Shown here: positions 1 to 15,112 of the stretch, piece by piece
How the letters are laid out: each line of letters begins with the position of its first letter
How positions within the stretch are numbered: position 1 is the stretch's first letter
Source of the DNA: Kitasatospora terrestris
GTDB lineage: Bacteria > Actinomycetota > Actinomycetes > Streptomycetales > Streptomycetaceae
Assembly (NCBI RefSeq): GCF_039542905.1
Contig: NZ_BAABIS010000001.1
Location: forward strand, 3,596,001-3,660,000
DNA: 64,000 bases
Direction of reading: 5' to 3'
Notes under the pieces: model-generated
The model's input: the letters and a program-made list of their open reading frames with translations, nothing else
The model's database searches: none
Told to the model about the DNA's origin: nothing
Translations under genes and position numbers: made by a program

Positions 1-1155
1 CTGCAGGGGCAGCCGCGCCGCCACCCTGAACCCGCGCCCGCTCGGGCCGGGGCCCGCCTGCGCGCTGCCGCCGCAGGCCGCGGCCCGCTCCCTGATCGAC
101 ACCAGTCCGCGGCCGCCCGACCACCCGCTGACCGCGTCCGTCGGGCCGACCGCCCCGCGGCCGTCGTCACTGACCTCCACCGCCAGCTCCGCACCCGCCC
201 TGGCCACCCGGACGGTCACCCGGGAGGCCTCCGCGTGCTTGACCGTGTTGGTCAGCGCCTCCTGGACGATCCGGTACGCCGCCGCCTGCACGTCCGCCGG
301 CCCGCACTCCTCGATCCGGGCGTCCACCCGGACTCCGGACGCGCGCACCCGCTCGACCACGGCGGGCAGTTCGGCCAGCCGGGGCTGCGGGGCGAGCAGC
401 GGCCCGGCCCCGTCCTCCTTCAGCACCCCGAGCACCCTGCGCAGCTGCACCATCGCGTCGCGACCCGAGTCGGCGATGGTGTCGAAGGTCCGCACCGCCC
501 GGTCCGGATCGCTGCGGACCACCAGCGGACCGGCCTCCGCCTGGATCACCATCAGCGAGACGGCGTGCGCCAGGATGTCGTGCATCTCCCGGGCGATCCT
601 GGCCCGCTCCTCGGCGACCGCCCGGGCCGCGTCGCTGGCCGCGCGCAGTTCGACCTGGTGCGCCCGCTCCGCCTCCACGCTGGCGAGCCGGCGCAGCTCG
701 CGCACCAGCGAGCCGAAGACGAAGCTGCCGACCGAGACCAGCAGGCTGAACAGCGCGCCGCTCGGCGATCGGGTGCCCACGATGTTGCCGACCACCAGGA
801 CCGCCAGGGTCAGCAGCCGCTGCCAGTCCCGGCCGCGGTCGGCCAGCGTGTATATCGCGACCACGGCGAAGACCTGCACCTGGGGCATCACCGAGTGGGC
901 CACCACCGACAGCGCCGCGGCGGGAACGGTGCTGGCAAGCAGCACCGCACCGGGGAAGCGCCGCCGCCACGGCAGTGCGAAGGACGAGGAGGCCGCCAAC
1001 AGGTACACCCACCACGACCACGCCGGTGTGTCGTCGTACACCGACCACAGCGAGACGCCCGCCGAGAACAGCGCCAGCAGGGCATCGGCCACCATCGGAT
1101 CCACTCGGCCCAGCCGGTCCGAGAGCCACGCTCGCGCCCGCACCGCACGCTCCAT
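1..1155 (-). CDS. Two-component sensor histidine kinase (NarL-partner type), 3' end outside window
   Basis: Membrane sensor kinase. 385 residues are visible and the frame is still open at base 1, so the last residues are missing. The N-terminal third is hydrophobic with several membrane segments. A dimerisation/phosphoacceptor helix of HisKA_3 type follows, with the motif ARIAREMHDILAH and His192 as the expected phosphorylated residue. A HATPase domain comes next, with an EALTNTVKH N-box and a DDGRG G-box. ATG at 1155 is preceded by GGGGAGG. The kinase family is clear; the signal is unknown. Its response regulator would be expected just outside the window. Confidence 0.85.
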   Translation of the reverse strand, partial: MERAVRARAWLSDRLGRVDPMVADALLALFSAGVSLWSVYDDTPAWSWWVYLLAASSSFALPWRRRFPGAVLLASTVPAAALSVVAHSVMPQVQVFAVVAIYTLADRGRDWQRLLTLAVLVVGNIVGTRSPSGALFSLLVSVGSFVFGSLVRELRRLASVEAERAHQVELRAASDAARAVAEERARIAREMHDILAHAVSLMVIQAEAGPLVVRSDPDRAVRTFDTIADSGRDAMVQLRRVLGVLKEDGAGPLLAPQPRLAELPAVVERVRASGVRVDARIEECGPADVQAAAYRIVQEALTNTVKHAEASRVTVRVARAGAELAVEVSDDGRGAVGPTDAVSGWSGGRGLVSIRERAAACGGSAQAGPGPSGRGFRVAARLPLQ

Positions 1156-1228
1156 GTCCGCCCCTCCCCAGAGCTCCGGGGGACGATCATGCCGTACCAC
1201 CGGCGCCCGGCACGTCCTCCGGCCGGGG

Positions 1229-1897
1229 TCAGCCACGGGTGACCGTGACGTCACCGGTCCCGCTGCGGGCGGTGACCCGGCGCGGGGCGGAGGTCGAGCG
1301 CTCCACCCCCACCCGCACCTCGCCGGTGCCGGACCTGGCGTCCACGTCGTACGTCCGGCCGGTGGGCAGGGTGACCTCCACACTGCCGGTCGCACTGGTC
1401 GCCGTCACCTCGGCGGGAGCGTCCTCGAACGAGGCCCTGACCTCACCGGTACTGCTCTCCAGCCGGACCGCCGACGCCGTCAGCCCCCGCGCCACCACCC
1501 TCCCGGTCGAGCTCCGTGCCTCCACCCGGCCCGCCGGCCCGGTGATCCGCACGTCACCGGTCGAGTTGTGCACCGTCACCGCGGTGGCCTCGGGCACCTC
1601 CACCCGGTAGCCCACCGAGCAGTCCGAGCAGCGGTAGGACACGGTCAGCGTGCCGTCCACGACCTGGTGGACGGCCTCCGGGGCGCGGCCCCGGTACCGG
1701 TGGCGCTCCACCACCGTCAGCGCGCTGCCTCCGCTGACGACCTCGACGTCGCCGGTCGCCCCCTCCACCACCAGGGCCCTTACCGGCCCGTCGACCCCGT
1801 ACGCGATCTCACGGCGCTGCTCGGGCCCGATCGAGCACCCAGCCAGCACCCCCACCGCCACCGTACCCGCCGCGACCCACACCGATGTCCGCCTCAT
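1229..1897 (-). CDS. DUF4097-type beta-repeat lipoprotein
   Basis: Predicted lipoprotein of 222 aa. The chosen ATG at 1897 gives a short signal peptide ending in a lipobox (VLAGC); an upstream in-frame start would add 20 Arg-rich residues ahead of that signal. The rest is a run of short alternating segments of the type STGDVRITGP / SSTGEVRASF / SGTGEVRVGV, the repeated turn-strand pattern of DUF4097/DUF4098 surface beta-helix proteins. The role is unknown. It lies 73 bp downstream of the histidine kinase gene's start on the same strand, so it may belong to the envelope-stress output or sensing of that kinase. Confidence 0.7.
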   Translation of the reverse strand: MRRTSVWVAAGTVAVGVLAGCSIGPEQRREIAYGVDGPVRALVVEGATGDVEVVSGGSALTVVERHRYRGRAPEAVHQVVDGTLTVSYRCSDCSVGYRVEVPEATAVTVHNSTGDVRITGPAGRVEARSSTGRVVARGLTASAVRLESSTGEVRASFEDAPAEVTATSATGSVEVTLPTGRTYDVDARSGTGEVRVGVERSTSAPRRVTARSGTGDVTVTRG

Positions 1898-2024
1898 TGC
1901 GCCTGCTCCCACCCGGGCCCGGCCCCTCCGTGCCCACCTCAGCAGGCTCCTCCGCACCCGCCCCGCCCCGGATCCCCCGCCGGAGCCATCCGATCTCCTC
2001 CCCCGTGCGGGGGATCAGCGACCG

Positions 2025-2717
2025 TCACGGCTCTGATCCACCACCCGACCCCACAGCCCCGGACCTCCACTCCGCGAGGACCGTCGGGTCGCTCACCACG
2101 ACCCGTCCACGACCGACCCGGATCAGGCCGTCGCCCACCAGGTCGCTCAACGCCCGCACCACCGACTCGCGAGAGGCTCCCACCGCTCCGGCCAACTCGT
2201 GCTGGGTGATCGACAGCCGGCGGGCCGTGGCGCACTCCGGCGACCCGAGGGTTTCGCCGTAGCGCCGGGAGAGCCGTGCGAGCACGACGGCCGTACGAGT
2301 ACCGACCGGCAGGGCCCCGAGGTCTCCCCGCTCGATGTCGGATTCCCGGAGCCGGAGGGCGACACAACGCAGCACCGCCAGTGCCAGCCCGGGGTGCACC
2401 TCGAGGAGCCCGGTGAACGTGCGCGCGGGGACCGAAACTCCGGAGACCGCCCCCATCGCGCTGGCCGTGGCCGATCGTGGCCCACCGTCCACACAGGACA
2501 GTTCGCCGAGCAGTTCACCCGCACCCCGCAAGGCCAGCAGGCTGGTGTAGCCGGTGGCCGACTCCGTGGTGACCTTCACCAGCCCGCGGTCCAGAAGGAT
2601 GACCCGCTCAGCTGCCTCCCCCTGCCGCATGAGCAGCTCTCCACGCTGCCAGGAGCTCTTGTGCCCGGCAGCCCTGATGATGTGCACCCACCGTGCGGGC
2701 ACCGTCGATCCGTCCAC
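2025..2717 (-). CDS. Crp/Fnr-family transcriptional regulator with cyclic-nucleotide-binding domain
   Basis: DNA-binding regulator of about 230 aa. The N-terminal half is a cNMP-binding beta-roll. Its phosphate-binding cassette reads GELSCVDGGPRSATA and keeps the Glu and Arg that contact the cyclic phosphate in CRP. The C-terminal half is a winged helix (ITQHELAGAVGASRESVVRAL). I prefer GTG at 2717, preceded by AAGGGGG; GTG at 2741 is the alternative, and longer versions add residues with no domain character. It is divergent from the cyclase operon, with only 150 bp between them, so it is a natural candidate to read that system's cyclic nucleotide and control it. That link is inference. Confidence 0.8.
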   Translation of the reverse strand: MDGSTVPARWVHIIRAAGHKSSWQRGELLMRQGEAAERVILLDRGLVKVTTESATGYTSLLALRGAGELLGELSCVDGGPRSATASAMGAVSGVSVPARTFTGLLEVHPGLALAVLRCVALRLRESDIERGDLGALPVGTRTAVVLARLSRRYGETLGSPECATARRLSITQHELAGAVGASRESVVRALSDLVGDGLIRVGRGRVVVSDPTVLAEWRSGAVGSGGGSEP

Positions 2718-2761
2718 GCTCAGCCCCCTTCGGGACGTCACCGTAGCCCGACCGACCTCAC

Positions 2762-2781
2762 TCTGCGCCGTTTGACGCAGA
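2762..2781. promoter_or_regulatory. Inverted repeat in the divergent crp-like / Pycsar-like promoter region
   Basis: TCTGCG and CGCAGA form 6-bp arms around an 8-bp spacer that contains TTTGA, which resembles part of a -35 box. It lies midway between the divergent regulator and the membrane-effector gene. It could be an operator for the Crp/Fnr-type regulator, but it does not match the classical TGTGA-N6-TCACA site. I found no convincing -10 for either direction. Confidence 0.3.
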
Positions 2782-2867
2782 CTGCCCGACACGGCTCCGG
2801 TACCAAGGTGACCAGGCGGCAGCCGAAGCCGGTTCGGCAGCCAGTACCCATGGGAGCCAAGGGCGCC

Positions 2868-3425
2868 ATGAACAGCGATGCGACGACAACCGCCCCGGCA
2901 GAAATCCACCAGGACCGGGGATCCAACGGCGACGCACTTGGCGCCGCCTGGCAGATCCACGGCGCTGTCTCGGAGTTGATCGGCCGGGTCGACAGCAAGG
3001 CCTCACTCGCGCTGAGTCTCGAATCCGCAGCCCTCGTGGCCATCACTACCCTCACCCAGGCAACCGGTTCGCATCCGAGGCTGCAGCAGACGGCCGCCAC
3101 GGTGGCGGCCTGGGCCGGAGCAGTCGCGATCGTGACGGCGCTGGTCCTCGCGATCGCGGCGGTCCTCCCTCGTACCGGTTCACCGGTGCAGCCGGGCGAC
3201 TGGCGGTCCAACATCGTGTACTTCGGTCACCTGCGCCACGGTGATGCCGAGCAGTTGGTCCGCGAGCTGTCCGAACAGGATCTTCTGCCCGCTCTCAGCC
3301 GGCAGCTGATCGAGCTCTCGCACATAGCCTGGGCGAAACACCGCTGTGTCCGTGCCTCCCTGGTTCTGGCCGGAATCGGCATCGTCACCGCGACCGCACC
3401 GATGATGATGGAGACCCTGGGTTGA
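2868..3425 (+). CDS. Pycsar-effector-like membrane protein (PycTM type)
   Basis: Small membrane protein of 185 aa resembling the PycTM effectors of Pycsar systems, which bind cCMP or cUMP and damage the inner membrane. The layout fits: a soluble helix (WQIHGAVSELIGRVDSKASL), a TM hairpin (about residues 46-65 and 77-99), a cytoplasmic stretch with SNIVYFGHLRHGDAEQLV, then a third TM segment near 163-182. Start ATG 2868 follows GGGAG at 2852; ATG 2850 is less likely. It is the first gene of a three-gene operon, ending 54 bp before the preferred cyclase start. Family assignment is by pattern; nucleotide preference cannot be read. Confidence 0.75.
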   Translation: MNSDATTTAPAEIHQDRGSNGDALGAAWQIHGAVSELIGRVDSKASLALSLESAALVAITTLTQATGSHPRLQQTAATVAAWAGAVAIVTALVLAIAAVLPRTGSPVQPGDWRSNIVYFGHLRHGDAEQLVRELSEQDLLPALSRQLIELSHIAWAKHRCVRASLVLAGIGIVTATAPMMMETLG

Positions 3426-3478
3426 CCATTCCTGACACCCTGTCGCCCGCCTCAAGAGCCCAGAGAAGGATCCGGTCC

Positions 3479-4339
3479 ATGCCGCCTGCCGCGCCTCCGC
3501 ACTTGTGGGACATTCCCCCCGAGCAGACGTTATTCGTCGTCGACATCAAGGACTTCAGCAAGGTGCAGGAGCACCGCCAGCCCCGGCTCCGGCTGGCCAT
3601 GGACAGAGCGGTGGAAGCCGCGTTCGTCCGAAGCGGGCTGGCAACGGAGTGGGACATCACCGCCCGGCACGACCGAGGTGACGGCTTCATCATGGTCCTT
3701 CCGCCGGCCCGTACCTGGCGATTGGTGGATCCGCTGATCCGACTGCTCGACGATGAGTTGCGCAGCCACGAGGAGCACCGGGCAAAGGACGATCCGCCCC
3801 TGCGCGTGCGGGTGAGCGTGCACGTCGGACCCATGCCTACCAGCAACCTCGCGGATGCCGTCAACGACGCGGCCCGGTTCGTCGACAGCGACGCCGCACG
3901 TGTGGGCATCGCCGCGGCGGCCGCCCACGGCAGCTACGCGGCGCTCGTGCTCTCCGACGACATGTACCGCCGGACCGTCCTCGCCGGGCGGAGCAAGCTG
4001 CTGCCGGACAGCGACTTCCTGCCCTGGCAGGCCGCCGTTACGGGCAAGGCGTTCCGACGGCAGGCGTGGATCCACGTACCTCGGCTCAGTCCCGCTGTGA
4101 TCGCCCAGTTCCTGCCTCAGCCGGACGTACCTCGTACGCAGGACCCCGGCCCGCAGGAGGCACCGCCGTCGTCGATCGCCCCTCGGGGGATCCAGGTGTC
4201 GGGCAACGTCAGCATCAACACCATGGCGGACCGCATCGAGAACCTTCGGACCCACCAGATCAACCACGCGCCCCAGTCGATCGGTGCGGACACAGGGATC
4301 CGCCGCCTGCCGCAGCCCGGAGGGCAGCACCTCCCGTGA
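3479..4339 (+). CDS. Class III adenylate/guanylate cyclase-like nucleotide cyclase (PycC-like)
   Basis: Soluble single-domain cyclase of 286 aa with no sensor domain fused, as in Pycsar cyclases. FVVDIKDFS carries the first metal-binding Asp (Asp22), HDRGDGFIMV the second (Asp68), and VNDAAR supplies the Asn129/Arg133 pair that stabilises the transition state. ATG 3479 is preferred because AGAAGGA lies 8 nt upstream; a TTG at 3422 overlaps the upstream stop codon but has no better support. After the catalytic domain comes a Pro-rich linker and a tail (residues 239-256) that resembles the N-terminus of the next protein. The product could be cCMP, cUMP or a purine cNMP; base specificity was not resolved. 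Confidence 0.78.
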   Translation: MPPAAPPHLWDIPPEQTLFVVDIKDFSKVQEHRQPRLRLAMDRAVEAAFVRSGLATEWDITARHDRGDGFIMVLPPARTWRLVDPLIRLLDDELRSHEEHRAKDDPPLRVRVSVHVGPMPTSNLADAVNDAARFVDSDAARVGIAAAAAHGSYAALVLSDDMYRRTVLAGRSKLLPDSDFLPWQAAVTGKAFRRQAWIHVPRLSPAVIAQFLPQPDVPRTQDPGPQEAPPSSIAPRGIQVSGNVSINTMADRIENLRTHQINHAPQSIGADTGIRRLPQPGGQHLP

Positions 4340-6561
4340 CCACCGCCGACGACTCCACTCCGGACGACCTGGAGTTCCTGCTCGCTCAGGTCCCTGTGCG
4401 GTCCCGTCCGCCCACGGTCGATCCCGCCGAACCGTCCCGCTGGTTCCTCCCGCCTCCGATCGACCCCCGGGTGCGACTTCCTCCCCAGGCGAACGCCGTC
4501 CCTTCGCAGGTCAATATCGACGTACTCGCCAATACCGTCGAGAACCTCCACCAGGAGACCCGCAGGCGGGACACCCTGGAAGGGACGCTCCTGAACCGCC
4601 GTGAGCTGGAGGATTGGCAGTACTTCGTCGAACCGGAGGAGTGGCGTCAGTCCTGGGCCGACGGTCGTGACGCACTCCGAGCGGAGGATCGGCGCATCCT
4701 GCTGATCGTCGGACGTCGAGGCCATGGCGTCACAACGTTCGCGCGGCACCTGAGTGCCCGCCACGCTTCCCGCGGGTCCACCTTGCTGGATCTGGAGACG
4801 GACTGGGAGAAGCCGTCCGTCGGACGGTTTCCGCTCGGCCGTGGGCACACCTATCTGCTGGAGCTGAAGGACCCCGACAACGACCGGATCGACAGCACTT
4901 TCCTCGAACGGCTGTCCGACTTCTCGTCCAGGCTCCGTCAGGCTGACTCACGGCTGGTGGCAACCGTCACCGACATCCTGTGGAAGGGACACCACAACTG
5001 GGCCGGTGCGGGCGTCACCGTGGTTCGCCTTCCCGCGGCACCCGATGCGCAGCAACTCGTCGAGCACCACCTGAAAGCCAGAGGCCTGGCATCGCTGATC
5101 CCCTACGTCCAGTCGCCAACGGCGCGGGCCTCCATCCGCGGGCGCAACGCCGTCGAAGCCATGCGGTCCGTGGAGACGGTCATCCGGCAGTGGGTCGATC
5201 ACCAGAAAGGAACATCGGACCGTCAGGTCACGGTCGTTCCGGGTCAGCTCAGTCGTCCGTACCGCCTGGAGAACTCGGCCCTCGCAGACCAGCCCGTCGA
5301 CGACCTTCAGACCAGGATCGAGCAGGCCCTGACGGACTGGAGGGAGAGCTTCGACGTTCTGTTCAACGAACCCGGCCTCACGACAGCCGCGAAGGAGCGG
5401 CCCCTCTCGCTGCCGAATCGCTGCCTGCTCCTCAGCCTCGCCGTCCATCAGGCGGGCCCTGCCGCCTGGATCGGCAGCGACGCACAGGCCCTGGAAGCAG
5501 CCGTCGGGGGCCCGCCCGGCAGCTCCGGCGCGACCGGCCCGGCCGGTGTCGCCGCCATCTTCGCCGGGCAGGGCCTGCGTCCCCGGCTGACCGCTCTCGG
5601 CGCCGAGGTCGATCTGCAGGACCAGGTCGTCTACGACCGCCCCGGATATGCGGAAGCTGCACTCGTCTACGTCTGGGACAACTTCCCACCGATGCGCACC
5701 GTGCTGCTCGACTGGCTGGTCAACCTCCCTGTGCGCGAGTACTCGGGCGGTGACCCAGCCGTGCGGGCCCTCTCGGCCCTGATCCTGCGCCACAAGGATC
5801 CGAAGCACCTGGACGACCTCCGGGAGCGGACCCTGAAAGCCGGCCGAGGGCAGGTCCTGGCCGCCGTCACCGAACGAGCGCTTGGCGACGGACACATGAG
5901 CAGCGGCACCTGGCAGTTGCTCGGGAGGTGGGCGAAGCTGCTCACGCCGGTCCGCGCGGTGGTCGCAGACATCTGCCGCTCGGTCCTGACGGACGACAGC
6001 AGTTCCCAGGCCGAGCGGCGGATGGCGATGACCCGGCTTCGCAGCCTGGCCCGCACGGAGAGCACCGTCGTCGATCACCAGGTCCTTCCGGTGTACGACG
6101 CCTTGGCGAAGCGGCCCGAGAGCCGGCTTCTGCTGGTGCGTGAGGTCGAGAACTGGCTGGTCCGCGAAGGGTCGCCAGCCGCCGGCCGGCTGGCGCTGCT
6201 CGCGCTGATGCCCTGTACGGAGGCCGGCCACCCGTGGCTGTACACGCCGTCCTGCCCCCTCCCGCACGCCCGGGTCCAGGAAGGCCTGCGGGAGTTGTTC
6301 AGCTCCAAGGCCCAGCGGGCGGAGGGGGTCGAGCGGGCGGCCGGATGGCTGCGCGCTTCCGTTGAGGACAGCGCGACCGCCGAGCTCGTCCTGGACGGGC
6401 TGGCATCCGCACTGCGCGGAGAAGCCCAGGGCCATGCCGCCCTGGAGCTTCTCCAAGCCGTACGCGACCTGTACCTTCCGGACAGCTGCCGCGCCTCGGA
6501 CCGTCTGCTCGACCACATCGGACGCGGGAACGCCGCAGGGCGGCCACCCCGTGTGGGGTGA
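4336..6561 (+). CDS. Large P-loop NTPase with helical C-terminus, third gene of the Pycsar-like operon
   Basis: Protein of 741 aa. The GTG start at 4336 overlaps the cyclase stop as GTGA, and GGAGGG lies 11 nt upstream. The N-terminal tail is Pro-rich and disordered; residues 57-71 resemble the cyclase tail. A Walker A motif (GRRGHGVT, residues 126-133) follows a hydrophobic strand. No clear Walker B was assigned; LLELKD and RLVATVTD are candidates. From about residue 330 on, the protein is mostly amphipathic helices suggestive of HEAT-like or winged-helix repeats, as in STAND sensors. I do not recognise the family. It may be the phage sensor or a regulator of the cyclase; an unrelated ATPase is also possible. 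Confidence 0.7.
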   Translation: MTTADDSTPDDLEFLLAQVPVRSRPPTVDPAEPSRWFLPPPIDPRVRLPPQANAVPSQVNIDVLANTVENLHQETRRRDTLEGTLLNRRELEDWQYFVEPEEWRQSWADGRDALRAEDRRILLIVGRRGHGVTTFARHLSARHASRGSTLLDLETDWEKPSVGRFPLGRGHTYLLELKDPDNDRIDSTFLERLSDFSSRLRQADSRLVATVTDILWKGHHNWAGAGVTVVRLPAAPDAQQLVEHHLKARGLASLIPYVQSPTARASIRGRNAVEAMRSVETVIRQWVDHQKGTSDRQVTVVPGQLSRPYRLENSALADQPVDDLQTRIEQALTDWRESFDVLFNEPGLTTAAKERPLSLPNRCLLLSLAVHQAGPAAWIGSDAQALEAAVGGPPGSSGATGPAGVAAIFAGQGLRPRLTALGAEVDLQDQVVYDRPGYAEAALVYVWDNFPPMRTVLLDWLVNLPVREYSGGDPAVRALSALILRHKDPKHLDDLRERTLKAGRGQVLAAVTERALGDGHMSSGTWQLLGRWAKLLTPVRAVVADICRSVLTDDSSSQAERRMAMTRLRSLARTESTVVDHQVLPVYDALAKRPESRLLLVREVENWLVREGSPAAGRLALLALMPCTEAGHPWLYTPSCPLPHARVQEGLRELFSSKAQRAEGVERAAGWLRASVEDSATAELVLDGLASALRGEAQGHAALELLQAVRDLYLPDSCRASDRLLDHIGRGNAAGRPPRVG

Positions 6562-6572
6562 CCGCCCTGCGG
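6533..6572. terminator. Bidirectional hairpin terminator between the Pycsar-like operon and rpoC
   Basis: Two 18-nt arms (6533-6550 and 6555-6572) pair with a single mismatch around a GTGT loop. The hairpin overlaps the last codons and the stop of the NTPase gene, and lies 17 bp past the rpoC stop. It therefore insulates two convergent transcription units. The stem is G+C-rich with no U-run, as usual in actinomycetes. Confidence 0.8.
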
Positions 6573-6588
6573 TTCAGGAGCGTCCGAC

Positions 6589-10482
<3,894 letters not shown>

Positions 10483-10584
10483 TGGTCGTCAAGCCCTCTT
10501 TCGTGAATCGAGAGTCTGTCTGTTGGTCTGAGGGGGGCCTGGGGGCGGGCCGGCTACCCGGACGGATGGCCGGCCCGACCTCCG

Positions 10585-14061
<3,477 letters not shown>

Positions 14062-14200
14062 GAGGGGGGTCCTTCCGAGGGCTCGGAGCTCACTACGCGC
14101 ATACCGGCCGGACCTTAGCCAAGGGCTAAAACCCCAGGTCAGGACTGGGACTGCTCCGGGCGACGAGTCACGGAACAGCTAACAGGCAGCGCAAAGGGAC

Positions 14201-14229
14201 AGTGTAGCCAAAGGCGACACTGTTGACAA
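14201..14229 (-). promoter_or_regulatory. rpoBC promoter (sigma-70/HrdB type)
   Basis: Read on the minus strand, TTGTCA (14224-14229) and TACACT (14201-14206) are separated by exactly 17 bp. Transcription would start near 14194, giving a leader of about 130 nt before the rpoB TTG. The 575-bp rplL-rpoB gap (14062-14636) otherwise holds only the hairpin at 14571-14608 and no convincing gene. Confidence 0.65.
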
Positions 14230-14570
14230 GCCCTGATTCGGAGACCGAATCGGACGCTCCTCCCGTACAACCGACAGCCCGGGACACCCCGGGCCACCGC
14301 ACTCACAACGAGTCACTGGACAAGTTCCCAGTGCCGCCGCCGAATATGCATCCGGCGCCGGTTCGCTTTGGGCACGCGCCACGAGAATCGCGCGCCGCGT
14401 GCTGTTCGTCAAGGCCCGCACCAGGGTGTGGACCTCGCACTGCCCATCGCTCGGACCCCGACCGGCGTTACACCGGCCGTGCCCGCGGGGGCTCTCCGAC
14501 GACAGCGATCACCATACTCGCCCCCACGGACAGTGGCGGAGCCCACGCTCGGCCGCCGGGAGACGAAGCA

Positions 14571-14608
14571 GGCCGGGCCGGCCACCCCGAAGGGTGGCCG
14601 GCCCGGCC
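14571..14608 (-). terminator. rplL-rpoB intergenic hairpin (partial terminator)
   Basis: Perfect 17-bp stem (14571-14587 with 14592-14608) closed on the minus strand by a stable UUCG tetraloop. It lies 29 bp after the rplL stop. In bacteria a partial terminator here sets the ratio of ribosomal protein L7/L12 to RNA polymerase; the position and stem fit that role. Confidence 0.7.
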
Positions 14609-14636
14609 CGTGAGCCCTCTCAGAGAGGGCGAGGAG

Positions 14637-15023
14637 TCACTTGACGGTGACCTTGGCGCCAGCGCCCTCGAGCTGCGCCTTGGCCTTCTCGGCAACGTCC
14701 TTGGCGACCTTCTCGAGAACCTTCGCACCGGCGGTGTCGACGAGGTCCTTGGCCTCCTTCAGGCCGAGGGAGGTGAGGGCGCGCACCTCCTTGATGACCT
14801 GGATCTTCTTGTCGCCGGCGCCGTCGAGGATGACGTCGAACTCGTCCTGCTCCTCGACAGCGGCCTCGGCGCCACCGGCACCGCCGGCAACGACGACGGC
14901 AGCGGCCGGGGCGGCAGCGGTGACGTCGAACTTCTCCTCGAAGGCCTTCACGAACTCGGAGAGCTCGATGAGGGTCATCTCCTCGAACTGCGCGAGCAGG
15001 TCGTCCTGGGACAGCTTCGCCAT
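14637..15023 (-). CDS. rplL: 50S ribosomal protein L7/L12
   Basis: Stalk protein of 128 aa that recruits translational GTPases. It has the N-terminal dimerisation helices ([20 protein letters not shown]), an Ala/Gly-rich hinge, and the C-terminal factor-binding domain ([20 protein letters not shown]). ATG at 15023 has AAGGA 8 nt upstream. It follows rplJ after 89 bp. Confidence 0.99.
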   Translation of the reverse strand: MAKLSQDDLLAQFEEMTLIELSEFVKAFEEKFDVTAAAPAAAVVVAGGAGGAEAAVEEQDEFDVILDGAGDKKIQVIKEVRALTSLGLKEAKDLVDTAGAKVLEKVAKDVAEKAKAQLEGAGAKVTVK

Positions 15024-15112
15024 GATGGCGTCCTTCCACTAAATCGGCAGGTGGTGCCGGATGTACGGGTTAGGCGGGCGCACGGCCCACAGCGAGGCAA
15101 CAGCCTGCGGAA

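Noticed and set aside
3422..3478. TTG start for the cyclase overlapping the membrane-effector stop
   Set aside because: Possible, but ATG 3479 has a strong AGAAGGA site 8 nt upstream.
4066..4335. N-terminal extension of the NTPase into the cyclase gene
   Set aside because: The extra 90 codons are Arg/Pro/Gly-rich out-of-frame cyclase sequence; GTG 4336 with GGAGGG and a GTGA overlap is far better.
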